Below are positions 34,201 to 42,238 of a stretch of DNA of 64,000 bases, one piece after another. The notes under the pieces are model-generated. The model ran no database searches. It had not been told where the DNA came from and was given only the letters and a program-made list of their open reading frames with translations. Made by a program: the position numbers and the translations under genes. Source of the DNA: Micromonospora sp. PLK6-60 (GTDB taxonomy: Bacteria; Actinomycetota; Actinomycetes; Mycobacteriales; Micromonosporaceae); assembly GCF_019890675.1 (NCBI RefSeq), contig NZ_JAIOAA010000021.1, forward strand, positions 1 through 64,000, in the 5' to 3' direction. The first letter of the stretch is position 1; every line of letters begins with the position of its first letter.

Positions 34201-35921
34201 GCCGGCACCTCCGCCGGCAGGTCGACCACCCGCGAGCGGAGCAGCTCGCCCAGCGCCTTGGCCTGCGGGTCGAACCGGGTGGAGGCGGCCACCCCCTGGC
34301 CGAGCAGCCCTCGGATGACGAAGTTGACCGCCCGCAGGTTCGGCAGCTCGTACCGCTCGACGGTCAGCGGGGCGGTCTCCGGCAGCAGCTCGGCCAGCCG
34401 CTCGACGGTGAGCCAGCCGCGCAGCCAGGCCCAGGTCTGGTCGGTGCGGGCCCAGACGCCGAGGTTCGCGTCCCCACCCTTGTCCCCCGAGCGCGCCCCG
34501 ACCAGCTCACCCAGCGGCCCGCGCCGGGTGGGGTGCGAGGAGAGGCCCCCGGTCAACGCATTCCGTGGTACCGGGGCCGCCGGCAAACCGGTCACCGGCG
34601 GCGGGGCGATCGTGACGCGCTCGCCGGACGGCAGCACCGCCACGTGCCCGACCGCGCCCTGCGGCACGGCGTCGGCGGTGAACACCCCGTACGGGGTGGC
34701 GTCGCCCGGCAGGGTGGTTAGCGTGCAGCCCGGGTAGGAGGCCAGCGCCAGCTCCACCGCCGCCGCCGAGAACGCCCGCCCGGCCCGCGCCTTGTCCCCG
34801 TCGCGCAGGTGTACGTGCAGCAGCGCGCTGGCCGCCTCGGTGTCGGCGGCGTCCGGATGGTCGGTCCGGGCCAGCGTGAACTCCAGCCCGGCCGGGCCGA
34901 CCGCCGCCTCGAGCTGCCCCCTGACCAGTGCCGCCTTGGCCGGGATGTCCAGCCCGCACAGCACGAAGGTCATCGAGTTGCGGAAGCCGCCCAGGTTGTT
35001 CACCCCGACCTTGAGGGTGTCCGGCGGTGGGGCGCCCCGTACCCCGCTCACCCGGACCCGGTCCGGCCCGTCGGCGGTCAGCTCGACGGTGTCCAGCCGG
35101 GCGACGACGTCCGGGCCGAGGTAGTCGGGGCCGCCCACCTCGTACAGCAGTTGGGCGGTGACCGTCTCGACGGTCACCGCGCCGCCGGTGCCCGGATGCT
35201 TGGTGAGCACCGACGAGCCGTCCGGGTGCAGCTCGGCGATCGGGAAGCCGGGCCGGTGGCCGCCGTCGGGCAGTTCGGTGAAGAAGCTGAAGTTGCCGCC
35301 GGTGACCTGCGCGCCGCACTCGATCAGGTGCCCGGCCACGGTCGCGCCGGCCAGCGCGTCCAGGTCGTCCCGCCCCCAACCGAACCGGGCGATGGCCGGC
35401 CCGACCGCCAGCGAGGCGTCGGTGACCCGGCCGGTCACCACCACGTCCGCCCCGGCGTCGAGGCAGGCGGCGATGCCGAACGCCCCCAGGTAGGCGTTGG
35501 CGGTCAACGCGTCCGGCCGGTCGAGCGCGTCGCCCTCGACGTACCCGATCCGCACGGTCAGGCCGAGTCGGTCGGCGAGCGCGCCGATCGCGGCGGCCAG
35601 GCCGGCGGGGTTGAGGCCGCCGGCGTTGGTCACGATCTTCACGCCCCGGTCCAGCGCGGTGCCGAGGCAGCCCTCGGCCTGGCGCAGGAACGTCTTCGCG
35701 TAGCCCAGGGAGGGGTCGCGCAGCCGGTCCCGGCCGAGGATCAGCATGGTCAGCTCGGCCAGGTAGTCGCCGGTGAGCACGTCCAGCTCACCGCCGTCGA
35801 GCATCTCCCGCCAGGCGGCGAACCGGTCGCCGTAGAAGCCGGAGGCGTTCCCCACCCGCAACACGCCCGGCGGGTCACCCGCCGTCACCGGCCGCGCGCC
35901 GTCGGGACCCGCCTCGCTCAC
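34197..35921 (-). CDS. AtuA-like protein (DUF1446, acyclic terpene utilisation)
   Basis: Protein of 574 residues. Residues about 1-440 match the DUF1446/AtuA pattern: NASGFYGDRFAAWREMLDGG, VKIVTNAGGLNPAGLA, DVVVTGRVTDASLA, LIECGAQVTGGNFS. The C-terminal domain of about 100 residues has ARSGDKGGDANLGVWA, an AtuA C-terminal motif. In Pseudomonas AtuA is needed for growth on citronellol or geranylate, but its reaction is not established; many actinobacteria have it beside MCC-type carboxylases. GTG 35921 overlaps the upstream stop by four bases. Confidence 0.9.
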   Translation of the reverse strand: MSEAGPDGARPVTAGDPPGVLRVGNASGFYGDRFAAWREMLDGGELDVLTGDYLAELTMLILGRDRLRDPSLGYAKTFLRQAEGCLGTALDRGVKIVTNAGGLNPAGLAAAIGALADRLGLTVRIGYVEGDALDRPDALTANAYLGAFGIAACLDAGADVVVTGRVTDASLAVGPAIARFGWGRDDLDALAGATVAGHLIECGAQVTGGNFSFFTELPDGGHRPGFPIAELHPDGSSVLTKHPGTGGAVTVETVTAQLLYEVGGPDYLGPDVVARLDTVELTADGPDRVRVSGVRGAPPPDTLKVGVNNLGGFRNSMTFVLCGLDIPAKAALVRGQLEAAVGPAGLEFTLARTDHPDAADTEAASALLHVHLRDGDKARAGRAFSAAAVELALASYPGCTLTTLPGDATPYGVFTADAVPQGAVGHVAVLPSGERVTIAPPPVTGLPAAPVPRNALTGGLSSHPTRRGPLGELVGARSGDKGGDANLGVWARTDQTWAWLRGWLTVERLAELLPETAPLTVERYELPNLRAVNFVIRGLLGQGVAASTRFDPQAKALGELLRSRVVDLPAEVPA

Positions 35922-36712
35922 GCGGTCACCTCGCGGCCCGCCGGCTCCCGCTTGCCGCCGGGTGGGCCGGCGAACGCCTGGGCCACGTCCAGCCACTCGT
36001 CGGCGATCGGGCCGGTGGCGACCAGGGCCAGGTCGCCGCGGTGCCGGCGCTGGGTGACCAGCAGGCAGAAGTCCAGCGCCGGGCCGGTGACCCGGTCGGC
36101 GGCCTCCGCCGGCCCGAACGTCCAGGTCCCGCCGTCGGGTGCGGCCAGCTCGACCCGGACCGGCACCGCCGGCACGGCCCGGCCGTGGGCGGCGAAGCCG
36201 TGCCCGAGGGTACGGAAGCCGAGGTGCGCCACGTGCCGCAGCCGGTCGGTCGGGGTACGCCGCACGCCGAGCGTGTCGGCCACGTCCTCGCCGTGCGCCC
36301 AGGTCTCCATGAGCCGGGCGGTGGCCATCGAGGCGGCGGACATCCGGGTGCCGAACCAGGGCAGCTTCTCGGTGGCCGGCACGGCGGCGAGCGCGGTCGC
36401 CAGGGCGTCGCGCCCGGCCCGCCAACGGGTCAGCAGCTCGGCCGGCGGGGCCAGGAAGGATGCGGCCCCGTCGTCGACCAGCCGGGCCGGGTCGGGGGCG
36501 GCGGCCACGGTGGCGTAGAACGCCTCGGCGTCGGTGGCGGCCAACCGGCTCACGTGGTCGGTCCAGGCGAGGTGCGCGATCTGGTGTGCCACCGTCCAGC
36601 CGGGAGCGGGTGTCGGTCGGTCCCACGCCGGTGCCGGCAGCGCCGCGACCAGGGCGTCGAGCTGTGCCGACTCGGCGGCCAGCTCGGTGAGCAGTGCGGT
36701 GTGGTCGACCAT
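35918..36712 (-). CDS. TIGR03084-like metal-binding protein (DinB/maleylpyruvate isomerase fold)
   Basis: Protein of 264 residues. It begins MVDHTALLTELAAESAQLDA and carries GWTVAHQIAHLAWTD (HxxxH-type metal site) near residue 38-52, and a C-terminal domain with THVAL-like strands and GPAEAADRVTGPALDFCLLV. This is the MDMPI N-terminal four-helix fold of the TIGR03084 family, usually next to acyl-CoA genes. It may bind Zn or use a thiol cofactor such as mycothiol; function unproven. A GGAGG ribosome site lies four bases before ATG 36712. First gene of the coupled operon. Confidence 0.88.
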   Translation of the reverse strand: MVDHTALLTELAAESAQLDALVAALPAPAWDRPTPAPGWTVAHQIAHLAWTDHVSRLAATDAEAFYATVAAAPDPARLVDDGAASFLAPPAELLTRWRAGRDALATALAAVPATEKLPWFGTRMSAASMATARLMETWAHGEDVADTLGVRRTPTDRLRHVAHLGFRTLGHGFAAHGRAVPAVPVRVELAAPDGGTWTFGPAEAADRVTGPALDFCLLVTQRRHRGDLALVATGPIADEWLDVAQAFAGPPGGKREPAGREVTA

Positions 36713-36743
36713 CGTGCCTCCGGGCGGGGTGGGCCGGTCAGGG

Positions 36744-37397
36744 TCAGTGCCGTCCGTCGGCGTCGGCGCGGCCGGGGCGGCGCGCGGCCTCGTCGGGGGT
36801 GAGCAGGGTGGACAGCTGGTGTTTCCAGGTGGCGAGCAGCGCGGTGCGCCGGGCCGAGTCGTCGCTGAGCAGGTTCGCCACGCCCAGCCCGCGCATCAGG
36901 TCGAGGGTGGCCTGGACGGCCTCCCGGACGCCCGGGCGGCGCTCGTCCACGCCGAGCAGCTCGACGGTGAGCCGGTGCATCTCCCGGCCGACCCGCGCCT
37001 CCAGCGGCACCAGCGCGGCGCGCAGCTCGGCGTCGGTGCGGGCGGCCACCCAGAGCTCGAGGGCGGCGACGAAGAGTGGCCCGGTGAAGGCGGCGGCCAA
37101 CAGGTCGATCACCCGGTCGAGTCGGCGCGGGCCGGCGGGAACCGCGTCGGCCTCGGCCCGCAGCTCGGCGGCCCGGCGTTCGGCCAGGTGGTCGACGGCG
37201 GCGGTGACCAGGGCGGTCTTGGTGGGGTAGTGGTGCAGCTGCGCGCCGCGGGAGACCCCGGCGCGGGCGGCGACCACCGTGGTGCTGGTGCCGGCCCAGC
37301 CGTGCTCGATCAGGCAGTCGACGGTCGCCTCCAGCAGCCGGGCCTGGGTGGCGCGGCTGCGCTCCTGCTGCGGGACGCGGGTCGATGCGGCGGGCAC
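36744..37397 (-). CDS. TetR-family transcriptional regulator
   Basis: Protein of 217 residues. The N-terminal HTH (about 10-58) shows RSRATQARLLEATVDCLIEHG, then TSTTVVAARAGVSRGAQLHHYPTKTALV, the tetra-helical DNA-binding motif. The C-terminal ligand-binding bundle of about 150 residues ends in TPDEAARRPGRAD. GTG 37397 is preferred to a TTG nine codons upstream because CAGGCT and TTGACT are correctly spaced before it. It stands 31 bases upstream of the operon and probably controls it. Its own promoter overlaps a palindrome, consistent with autorepression. Confidence 0.88.
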   Translation of the reverse strand: MPAASTRVPQQERSRATQARLLEATVDCLIEHGWAGTSTTVVAARAGVSRGAQLHHYPTKTALVTAAVDHLAERRAAELRAEADAVPAGPRRLDRVIDLLAAAFTGPLFVAALELWVAARTDAELRAALVPLEARVGREMHRLTVELLGVDERRPGVREAVQATLDLMRGLGVANLLSDDSARRTALLATWKHQLSTLLTPDEAARRPGRADADGRH

Positions 37398-37403
37398 GGG
37401 GAC

Positions 37404-37437
37404 AGCCTGCCGCCGCCGAAACAAACAGTCAAGACTG
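37404..37437 (-). promoter_or_regulatory. TetR promoter with a palindromic operator
   Basis: TTGACT (37432-37427) and CAGGCT (37409-37404) are 17 bases apart, placing +1 at GTG 37397. The dyad CAGTC-AA-GACTG (37426-37437) overlaps the -35 box, where a bound repressor would block RNA polymerase. Confidence 0.55.
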
Positions 37438-37652
37438 ACTTTTTCTCGTGACCGTCAGCCGAACGTGTCGCGGCGCAGGCCGCGACGATGAGCCACCGGC
37501 GGCGAGGCGCTGCCGGCCCCACGGTGACCGGCGGGGCGGGTGTCATGAGCCGTCAGCGTAGGCAGCCGGTGCGGCACTCGATCACGATCGGGGCACGGAT
37601 CGATGCCGGGTGGAGGTCGATGCAGAGTTCGGCGTCTCCGGCCCCGGCTGAG

Positions 37653-38402
37653 TCAGGTGGGACGGCCGTCGCGCGGGGCGAAGGCGGTGAGCGCGTCCAG
37701 GTCGCTGTGCCGGGAGCGGACGTACTCGTCGGCCCAGGCGGCGGCGTCCGGAAAGCCGGACTCGGCGGTGATCCGGGCGCAGGCGGCGGGCACGTCGAAC
37801 TCGGTGCGGCGCAGCTGCACGCCGGGGCCGAGCAGCGCCCAGCAGGCGCCCGAGCTGCCGTACGGCATCCCGACGCTGCCCGGGTTGACCACCAGCCGGC
37901 GGTCGACCAGCCGGCTGAACGGCATGTGGGTGTGCCCGCAGACCACCGTGCGGACCTCGGCCGGCACCCCGGCGAACACCTCGGCCCAGCGCTGCGGCCG
38001 GGAGTCGACCAGGACGACCTCCTCGTCGTCGCGGGGCGTGGCATGGCAGAAGAGCGTCGGGCCGAGGCCGGCGACGTCCAGCGTGACGGTCAGCGGCAGC
38101 CCCGCCAGCCGGGCCACCTGGTCGTCGCGGAGCTGCGCGGCGGCCCAGTTCGAGACGTCGTAGGAGGCCGGTCGGCCGGCTCGGGCCGCGACCAGATCCC
38201 GCTCGCCGTTGCCGCCCACCCAGCAGGCCCGGTCACCGAGCGAGACGAGCAGGTCCAGCACCTCGACCGGTTGCGGGCCGTCCGCGATGTCCCCGGTGAG
38301 CACGATCAGGTCGGCGGCGGCCACGTCCGGCTCGGCCAGTACGGCCTCCAGCGCCGGCAGCGCACCGTGGATGTCGGAGAGGACGGCGACTCGTTCGATC
38401 AT
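37653..38402 (-). CDS. Metallophosphoesterase (YfcE/MJ0936-like)
   Basis: Protein of 249 residues, cytoplasmic, no signal. Metal motifs are VLSDIHGALPALEAVL, LTGDIADGPQP, GGNGERDL (GNH variant in which His is replaced), LFCHATP, and CGHTHMPF. The replacement of His by Glu in GNGE occurs in some family members. It should act on phosphodiesters or phosphomonoesters of unknown identity. ATG 38402 has CAGGGT exactly at -12 to -7, plus GGCAGG beside the start. It is 255 bases from the TetR gene and is probably not part of the operon. Confidence 0.85.
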   Translation of the reverse strand: MIERVAVLSDIHGALPALEAVLAEPDVAAADLIVLTGDIADGPQPVEVLDLLVSLGDRACWVGGNGERDLVAARAGRPASYDVSNWAAAQLRDDQVARLAGLPLTVTLDVAGLGPTLFCHATPRDDEEVVLVDSRPQRWAEVFAGVPAEVRTVVCGHTHMPFSRLVDRRLVVNPGSVGMPYGSSGACWALLGPGVQLRRTEFDVPAACARITAESGFPDAAAWADEYVRSRHSDLDALTAFAPRDGRPT

Positions 38403-38408
38403 CCTGCC

Positions 38409-38414
38409 ACCCTG
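38409..38414 (-). promoter_or_regulatory. -10 box (CAGGGT) before the metallophosphoesterase
   Basis: CAGGGT occupies -12 to -7 of ATG 38402. It is a fair match to the actinomycete -10 consensus, so a leaderless start is likely. Confidence 0.45.
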
Positions 38415-38443
38415 ACCGGCCGTGTCCTGCCGGGTCCAGACCT

Positions 38444-38458
38444 TCTGCCGTCGGCAGA
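38444..38458. promoter_or_regulatory. Palindrome TCTGCCG-T-CGGCAGA
   Basis: Perfect seven-base arms around a single T, about 40 bases upstream of the metallophosphoesterase start. It may be an operator for that gene. Confidence 0.35.
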
Positions 38459-38621
38459 CACCGCCGGGCCCGCCGTCCACCGGCCCGCGCAGGGCGATGT
38501 TCGTCCCGGCCTGCTTCTGGGCGGCCGGCGGCTGCGGAGCGGGTGGCCAGGGCGGCGGCGCGAACGGGACCGGCCCGGACCGCACGACGGCGGGCCGGGC
38601 CGGGAGGCTGTCCGGGATCGG

Positions 38622-39299
38622 TCAGACGCGGGCGCGGCGGGCCAGGCGCTCCGGGTCGAGGATGATGATGCTCTTGCCGTCCAGCCGCAGCCAGCCGCGC
38701 GACGCGAAGTCGGCGAGGGCCTTGTTGACGGTCTCCCGGGAGGCGCCGACCAGCTGGGCGATCTCCTCCTGGGTCAGGTCGTGGGTCACCCGCAGCACGC
38801 CGCCGTCGCGGGTGCCGAACCGGCCGGCCATCTGGAGCAGGTTCTTGGCGACCCGGCCGGGCACGTCGGTGAAGATCAGGTCGGCCAGCGAGTCGTTGGT
38901 CCGGCGCAGCCGGCGGGCCAGCACCCGGAGCAGCTGCTCGGCGATCTCCGGCCGGTTGTTGAGCCAGGGCCGCAGCGCCTGCTTGCGCAGCCGGACCAGC
39001 CGGGTGTCGGTCACCGCGGTGGCGGTCGCCGTCCGCGGGCCGGGGTCGAAGAGCGACAGCTCGCCGACCATGTCCGACGGCCCCATCACGGCGATCAGGT
39101 TCTGCCGGCCGTCCGCCGCCCGGCGACCAACCTTGATCTTGCCGGACAGGAGGATGTAGAGACTGTCGCCGGGCTCGCCCTCGTTGAAGACGACCTCGCC
39201 CTTGCGGACCTCGATCGTCTCCATCTCCTTGGCGAGCGCCTCGGCAGCCTCCGGGTCGACGCCCTGGAAGATCCCGCTGCGGGCCAGTACCTCGTCCAT
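38622..39299 (-). CDS. crp: Crp/Fnr-family cAMP-responsive regulator (Rv3676/GlxR-like)
   Basis: Protein of 225 residues. The cyclic-nucleotide domain (about 1-120) has the phosphate-binding cassette region MVGELSLFDPGPRTATATA, with Gly-Glu-Leu-Ser and Arg-Thr-Ala, the cAMP ribose-phosphate contacts. The C-terminal winged helix (about 150-220) has LTQEEIAQLVGASRETVNKALADF. Actinobacterial Crp/GlxR controls carbon, respiration and development. GGAGG is seven bases before ATG 39299. It occupies the Rv3676 position, downstream-neighbour of Nth and MarP genes, and may respond to cAMP from the large cyclase. Confidence 0.95.
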   Translation of the reverse strand: MDEVLARSGIFQGVDPEAAEALAKEMETIEVRKGEVVFNEGEPGDSLYILLSGKIKVGRRAADGRQNLIAVMGPSDMVGELSLFDPGPRTATATAVTDTRLVRLRKQALRPWLNNRPEIAEQLLRVLARRLRRTNDSLADLIFTDVPGRVAKNLLQMAGRFGTRDGGVLRVTHDLTQEEIAQLVGASRETVNKALADFASRGWLRLDGKSIIILDPERLARRARV

Positions 39300-39495
39300 C
39301 GCGCACCTCCGCCTACGCGTGCCGTCCGTCGGCCCGGGTCCGCCGTCCGCTGATCCCCTCGCGCGTCGCCAAGTCTAGGCGCACGTGAGCTGGAATCAGA
39401 GGCGCACCCCTGGAAACTTGATCGTTGGGCGTAACCGCCGCGACTCGAACCAGCAGTACGATCGCCACCCGATCGGGGGAGCCGGCCCGCCGCCG

Positions 39496-39501
39496 TAGGG
39501 T
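39496..39501 (+). promoter_or_regulatory. -10 box (TAGGGT) for cbiZ
   Basis: TAGGGT lies exactly at -12 to -7 of GTG 39508, which has no ribosome site. This is one of the clearest leaderless promoters of the window. Confidence 0.65.
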
Positions 39502-39507
39502 CTCCCC

Positions 39508-40173
39508 GTGCTCGACGACCCCGTGCTGACCACCCGTGCCGAGGACGGCCGGGACGACGTCCCCCTGCTCGTCTGGCGGGCCGCCCGGCCGCTGCTGACG
39601 GTCAGCAGCGCCCCGCTCGGCGGTGGCCTCGGCCCGCGCCGCTGGGTGGTCAACGCGACAGTGCCCATGTCGTACGCCCGGGACGACCCGGCCGACCACC
39701 TGGCCGAGCTGGCCGACCGGCTCGGCCTGGACGGACCCGGGGTGGGCCTGTTGACCGGGGTGGACGTCGCCGAGGTGGTGGCCCGCGCCGACGGCGGCGT
39801 CCGGGTCTGGGCGACCGTCGGGCTGGGCACCCCGGTCCCCGCCGCCGCGCCCACGCCGGCGGCGCCCGGGCAGCGGGTCGGCACGGTCAACATCATCGGG
39901 TACGTCCCGGTGCGGCTCGGCGCGGCGGCGCTGGTGAACGCGGTGGCCACGGTGACCGAGGCGAAGGTCCAGGCGATCGCCGACCTCGGCCTGCCCGGCA
40001 CCGGCACCCCCACCGACGCGGTCACCGTCTGCTGCCCCGCCGACGGGCCGGCCGCCCCGTACGGCGGGCCCCGCTCGGCCTGGGGCGCCCGGCTGGCCCG
40101 GGCCGTGCACGCCGCCGTGCGCGACGGCGGCGCCGGCCCGGTGGTGCCCTGGTCGGAGCGGGTGACGCGGTGA
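39508..40173 (+). CDS. cbiZ: Adenosylcobinamide amidohydrolase
   Basis: Protein of 221 residues matching CbiZ: LTVSSAPLGGGLGPRRWVVN, MSYARDDPADHLAEL, and a TGV-type middle followed by NIIGYVPVRLGAAALVNAVATVTEAK and DAVTVCCP. CbiZ removes the aminopropanol side chain from adenosylcobinamide so that cobyric acid can be re-used, which salvages corrinoids. No other cobalamin gene and no cobalamin riboswitch is near. Its last codons overlap a possible GTG start of the next gene, and that gene has its own -10 box. Cytoplasmic. Confidence 0.9.
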   Translation: MLDDPVLTTRAEDGRDDVPLLVWRAARPLLTVSSAPLGGGLGPRRWVVNATVPMSYARDDPADHLAELADRLGLDGPGVGLLTGVDVAEVVARADGGVRVWATVGLGTPVPAAAPTPAAPGQRVGTVNIIGYVPVRLGAAALVNAVATVTEAKVQAIADLGLPGTGTPTDAVTVCCPADGPAAPYGGPRSAWGARLARAVHAAVRDGGAGPVVPWSERVTR

Positions 40174-40215
40174 ACTTCCGGCCGTTCGGTCGTCGTCACC
40201 GTCCGGCCCGGCCGG

Positions 40216-40221
40216 TAGGGT
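40216..40221 (+). promoter_or_regulatory. -10 box (TAGGGT) before capA-like gene
   Basis: TAGGGT ends eight bases before ATG 40230 and supports that start over GTG 40170. Confidence 0.5.
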
Positions 40222-40229
40222 CGCGGGCG

Positions 40230-41399
40230 ATGCCCGCAACCGCCCGCCTCCGCTCCCGCCGCCGGCTGACCGCCGCGCTGACCGTGCTCGTCGTCGCGCT
40301 GCTCGCCGCCGGCTGCGGCGACGACCCGCCGTCGGAGTCCGTCTGGCAGCCCGGCCCCGGGGCGACCCGGTCGGCCGGCTCCGCCGCGCCGACGCAGTCC
40401 CCGGCCGAGTCGGCCGGCCAGGAGCCGGAGAAGGCGATCTCGCTCGCCGCGACCGGCGACATCATCATGGGCAACGCGCCGTCCCGGCTGCCGGCCAACG
40501 GCGGGAAGGGCTTCTTCGACGACGTCGCCAAGGCCCTCAAGGCCGACCTGGTGATGGGCAACCTGGAGGAACCGCTCACCGAGGACACCGGCACCGGCAA
40601 GTGCGGTCCCAACCCGACCAACTGCTACCAGTTCCGGGCGCCCCCCGGCTACGCCGCGCACCTGCGCGACGCCGGCTTCCACCTGCTCAACCAGGCCAAC
40701 AACCACGGGTACGACTACGGGGAGCGCGGCTACGCCAACACCCAGCGCGCCCTGGAGGAGCACGGGCTCGAGCACACCGGCGCGCCCGACCAGATCACCG
40801 TGGTGGACGTGCAGGGCGTCAAGGTCGCGGTGGCCGGCTTCTCCTCGTACGTCTGGTCGAACAGCCTGGTCGACATCGACGCCGCCCAGCAGGTGATCAA
40901 GAAGGCGGCCGGGATGGCCGATCTGGTCGTGGTGCAGGTGCACATGGGCGCGGAGGGGTCGGACAAGACCCGGGTCAAGCCGGGCACCGAGACGTACCTC
41001 GGGGAGAACCGGGGCGATCCGGTGCGGTTCTCGCACGCCATGATCGACGCGGGCGCCGACCTGATCGTCGGGCACGGACCGCACGTGCTGCGCGGGATGG
41101 AGTTCTACCAGGGCCGGCTGATCGCGTACAGCCTCGGCAACTTCGCCGGCGGCGGGAAGTCGCTGCGCAGCGACGGCCGGCTGGGCTGGGGCGGCGTGCT
41201 CAAGGTGTCGCTGCGCCCGGACGGCAGCTTCGCCGGCGGCTCCTTCACCTCCACCCGGATGAACTCCACCGGCAAGCCGGTGACGGACGACGCCGGCCAG
41301 GGGCTCGGCCTGGTCAAGGAACTCAGCGGGAAGGACTTCCCGGACACCGGCCCCCGGTTCACCTCGGCCGGGAAGATCAGCCCACCGGCGGCCGGCTGA
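40230..41399 (+). CDS. CapA-family (poly-gamma-glutamate-like) lipoprotein
   Basis: Protein of 389 residues. Signal peptide with an ALLAAGC lipobox puts the lipidated Cys at residue 29. After a Ser/Pro/Ala linker, the CapA/PgsA metallophosphatase-like domain (about 68-360) has AATGDIIMGN, LVMGNLEEPL, NQANNHGYDYG, VVVQVHMGAEGS and VGHGPHVLRG, the motifs of this family. In Bacillus CapA takes part in poly-gamma-glutamate export; in actinomycetes it may modify or sense wall material outside the membrane. GTG 40170 would lengthen it by 20 residues, but a -10 box directly before 40230 favours the shorter form. It is 62 bases upstream of nth. Confidence 0.9.
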   Translation: MPATARLRSRRRLTAALTVLVVALLAAGCGDDPPSESVWQPGPGATRSAGSAAPTQSPAESAGQEPEKAISLAATGDIIMGNAPSRLPANGGKGFFDDVAKALKADLVMGNLEEPLTEDTGTGKCGPNPTNCYQFRAPPGYAAHLRDAGFHLLNQANNHGYDYGERGYANTQRALEEHGLEHTGAPDQITVVDVQGVKVAVAGFSSYVWSNSLVDIDAAQQVIKKAAGMADLVVVQVHMGAEGSDKTRVKPGTETYLGENRGDPVRFSHAMIDAGADLIVGHGPHVLRGMEFYQGRLIAYSLGNFAGGGKSLRSDGRLGWGGVLKVSLRPDGSFAGGSFTSTRMNSTGKPVTDDAGQGLGLVKELSGKDFPDTGPRFTSAGKISPPAAG

Positions 41400-41448
41400 G
41401 CGCGTCCCCACGGGCGTGGGGCCGGGGCCGACGGTCGTACCGGCGACG

Positions 41449-41454
41449 TAGGCT
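41449..41454 (+). promoter_or_regulatory. -10 box (TAGGCT) for nth
   Basis: TAGGCT ends seven bases before GTG 41462 and there is no ribosome site. Confidence 0.55.
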
Positions 41455-41461
41455 GGCCGGC

Positions 41462-42238
41462 GTGACCATCAGCTCCGAGACGGCCCTCGGCCGTACCCGC
41501 CGCGCCCGGCGGATCGGCCGGGCACTGACCGAGGCGCACCCCGACGCGCACTGCGAGCTCGACCACTCCAGCCCGCTGGAGCTGGCCGTCGCGACCATCC
41601 TCTCGGCCCAGTGCACCGACAAGAAGGTCAACGAGGTCACCCCCAAGCTCTTCGTCCGCTACCCGAGCGCCGCCGACTACGCCGGGGCGGACCGGACCGA
41701 GCTGGAGGAGCTGATCCGGCCGACCGGCTTCTACCGCAACAAGACCGACTCGCTGATCAAGCTCGGTCAGGCCCTCGTCGAGCGGTACGACGGGCAGGTG
41801 CCCGGCAAGCTCGCCGACCTGGTGACCCTGCCCGGCATCGGCCGCAAGACCGCCAACGTGATCCTCGGCAACGCGTTCGGGGTTCCGGGCATCACCGTCG
41901 ACACCCACTTCCAGCGGCTCGTCGGGCGCTGGGGGCTGACCACGCAGACCGACCCCGTCAAGATCGAGCACGAGATCGGCGCGCTCTTCCCGAAGCGGGA
42001 GTGGACCATGCTCTCGCACCGGATCATCTTTCACGGCCGGCGGGTCTGCCACGCCCGCAAGCCCGCCTGCGGGGCCTGCACGCTGGCCAAGCTCTGCCCG
42101 TCGTACGGCACCGGGCCGACCGAGCCGGCGCTGGCCGCGAAGCTGCTGAAGGGCCCCCGGGCCCGGGACCTGGCGGCCGCCGCGGGCGTCGACCCGGCGC
42201 TGGTGCCGCAGCAGGCGGTCGTGGCGGAGGTGCCGTGA
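41462..42238 (+). CDS. nth: Endonuclease III
   Basis: Protein of 258 residues. The helix-hairpin-helix segment LPGIGRKTANVILGNAFGVP holds catalytic Lys129, and VDTH gives the catalytic Asp147. Cys 196, 203, 206 and 212 (C-x6-C-x2-C-x5-C) bind the [4Fe-4S] cluster. It excises oxidised pyrimidines and cuts at abasic sites in base excision repair. It corresponds to Rv3674c. Its stop overlaps the lipoprotein start (GTGA), coupling translation. A 40-residue C-terminal extension after the cluster is family-typical for actinobacteria. Confidence 0.96.
   Translation: MTISSETALGRTRRARRIGRALTEAHPDAHCELDHSSPLELAVATILSAQCTDKKVNEVTPKLFVRYPSAADYAGADRTELEELIRPTGFYRNKTDSLIKLGQALVERYDGQVPGKLADLVTLPGIGRKTANVILGNAFGVPGITVDTHFQRLVGRWGLTTQTDPVKIEHEIGALFPKREWTMLSHRIIFHGRRVCHARKPACGACTLAKLCPSYGTGPTEPALAAKLLKGPRARDLAAAAGVDPALVPQQAVVAEVP

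Noticed and set aside
37425..37652. Short open frames between the TetR and metallophosphoesterase genes
   Set aside because: They overlap in several frames, have no ribosome sites and show no protein-like composition.
38403..38585. Proline-rich extension upstream of the metallophosphoesterase (MRSGPVPFAPPPWPPAP)
   Set aside because: The reading stays open but lacks a ribosome site, and the family starts at MIERVAVLSDIHG. It could be a remnant of another Pro-rich membrane protein but cannot be supported.
39440..39470. tRNA T-loop-like sequence (minus strand GGTTCGAGTC)
   Set aside because: The bases flanking the loop do not form a T stem and no acceptor or anticodon arm could be built.
39380..39507. 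Cobalamin riboswitch before cbiZ
   Set aside because: No B12-box or long structured leader is seen, and a -10 box directly before the start implies a leaderless mRNA.
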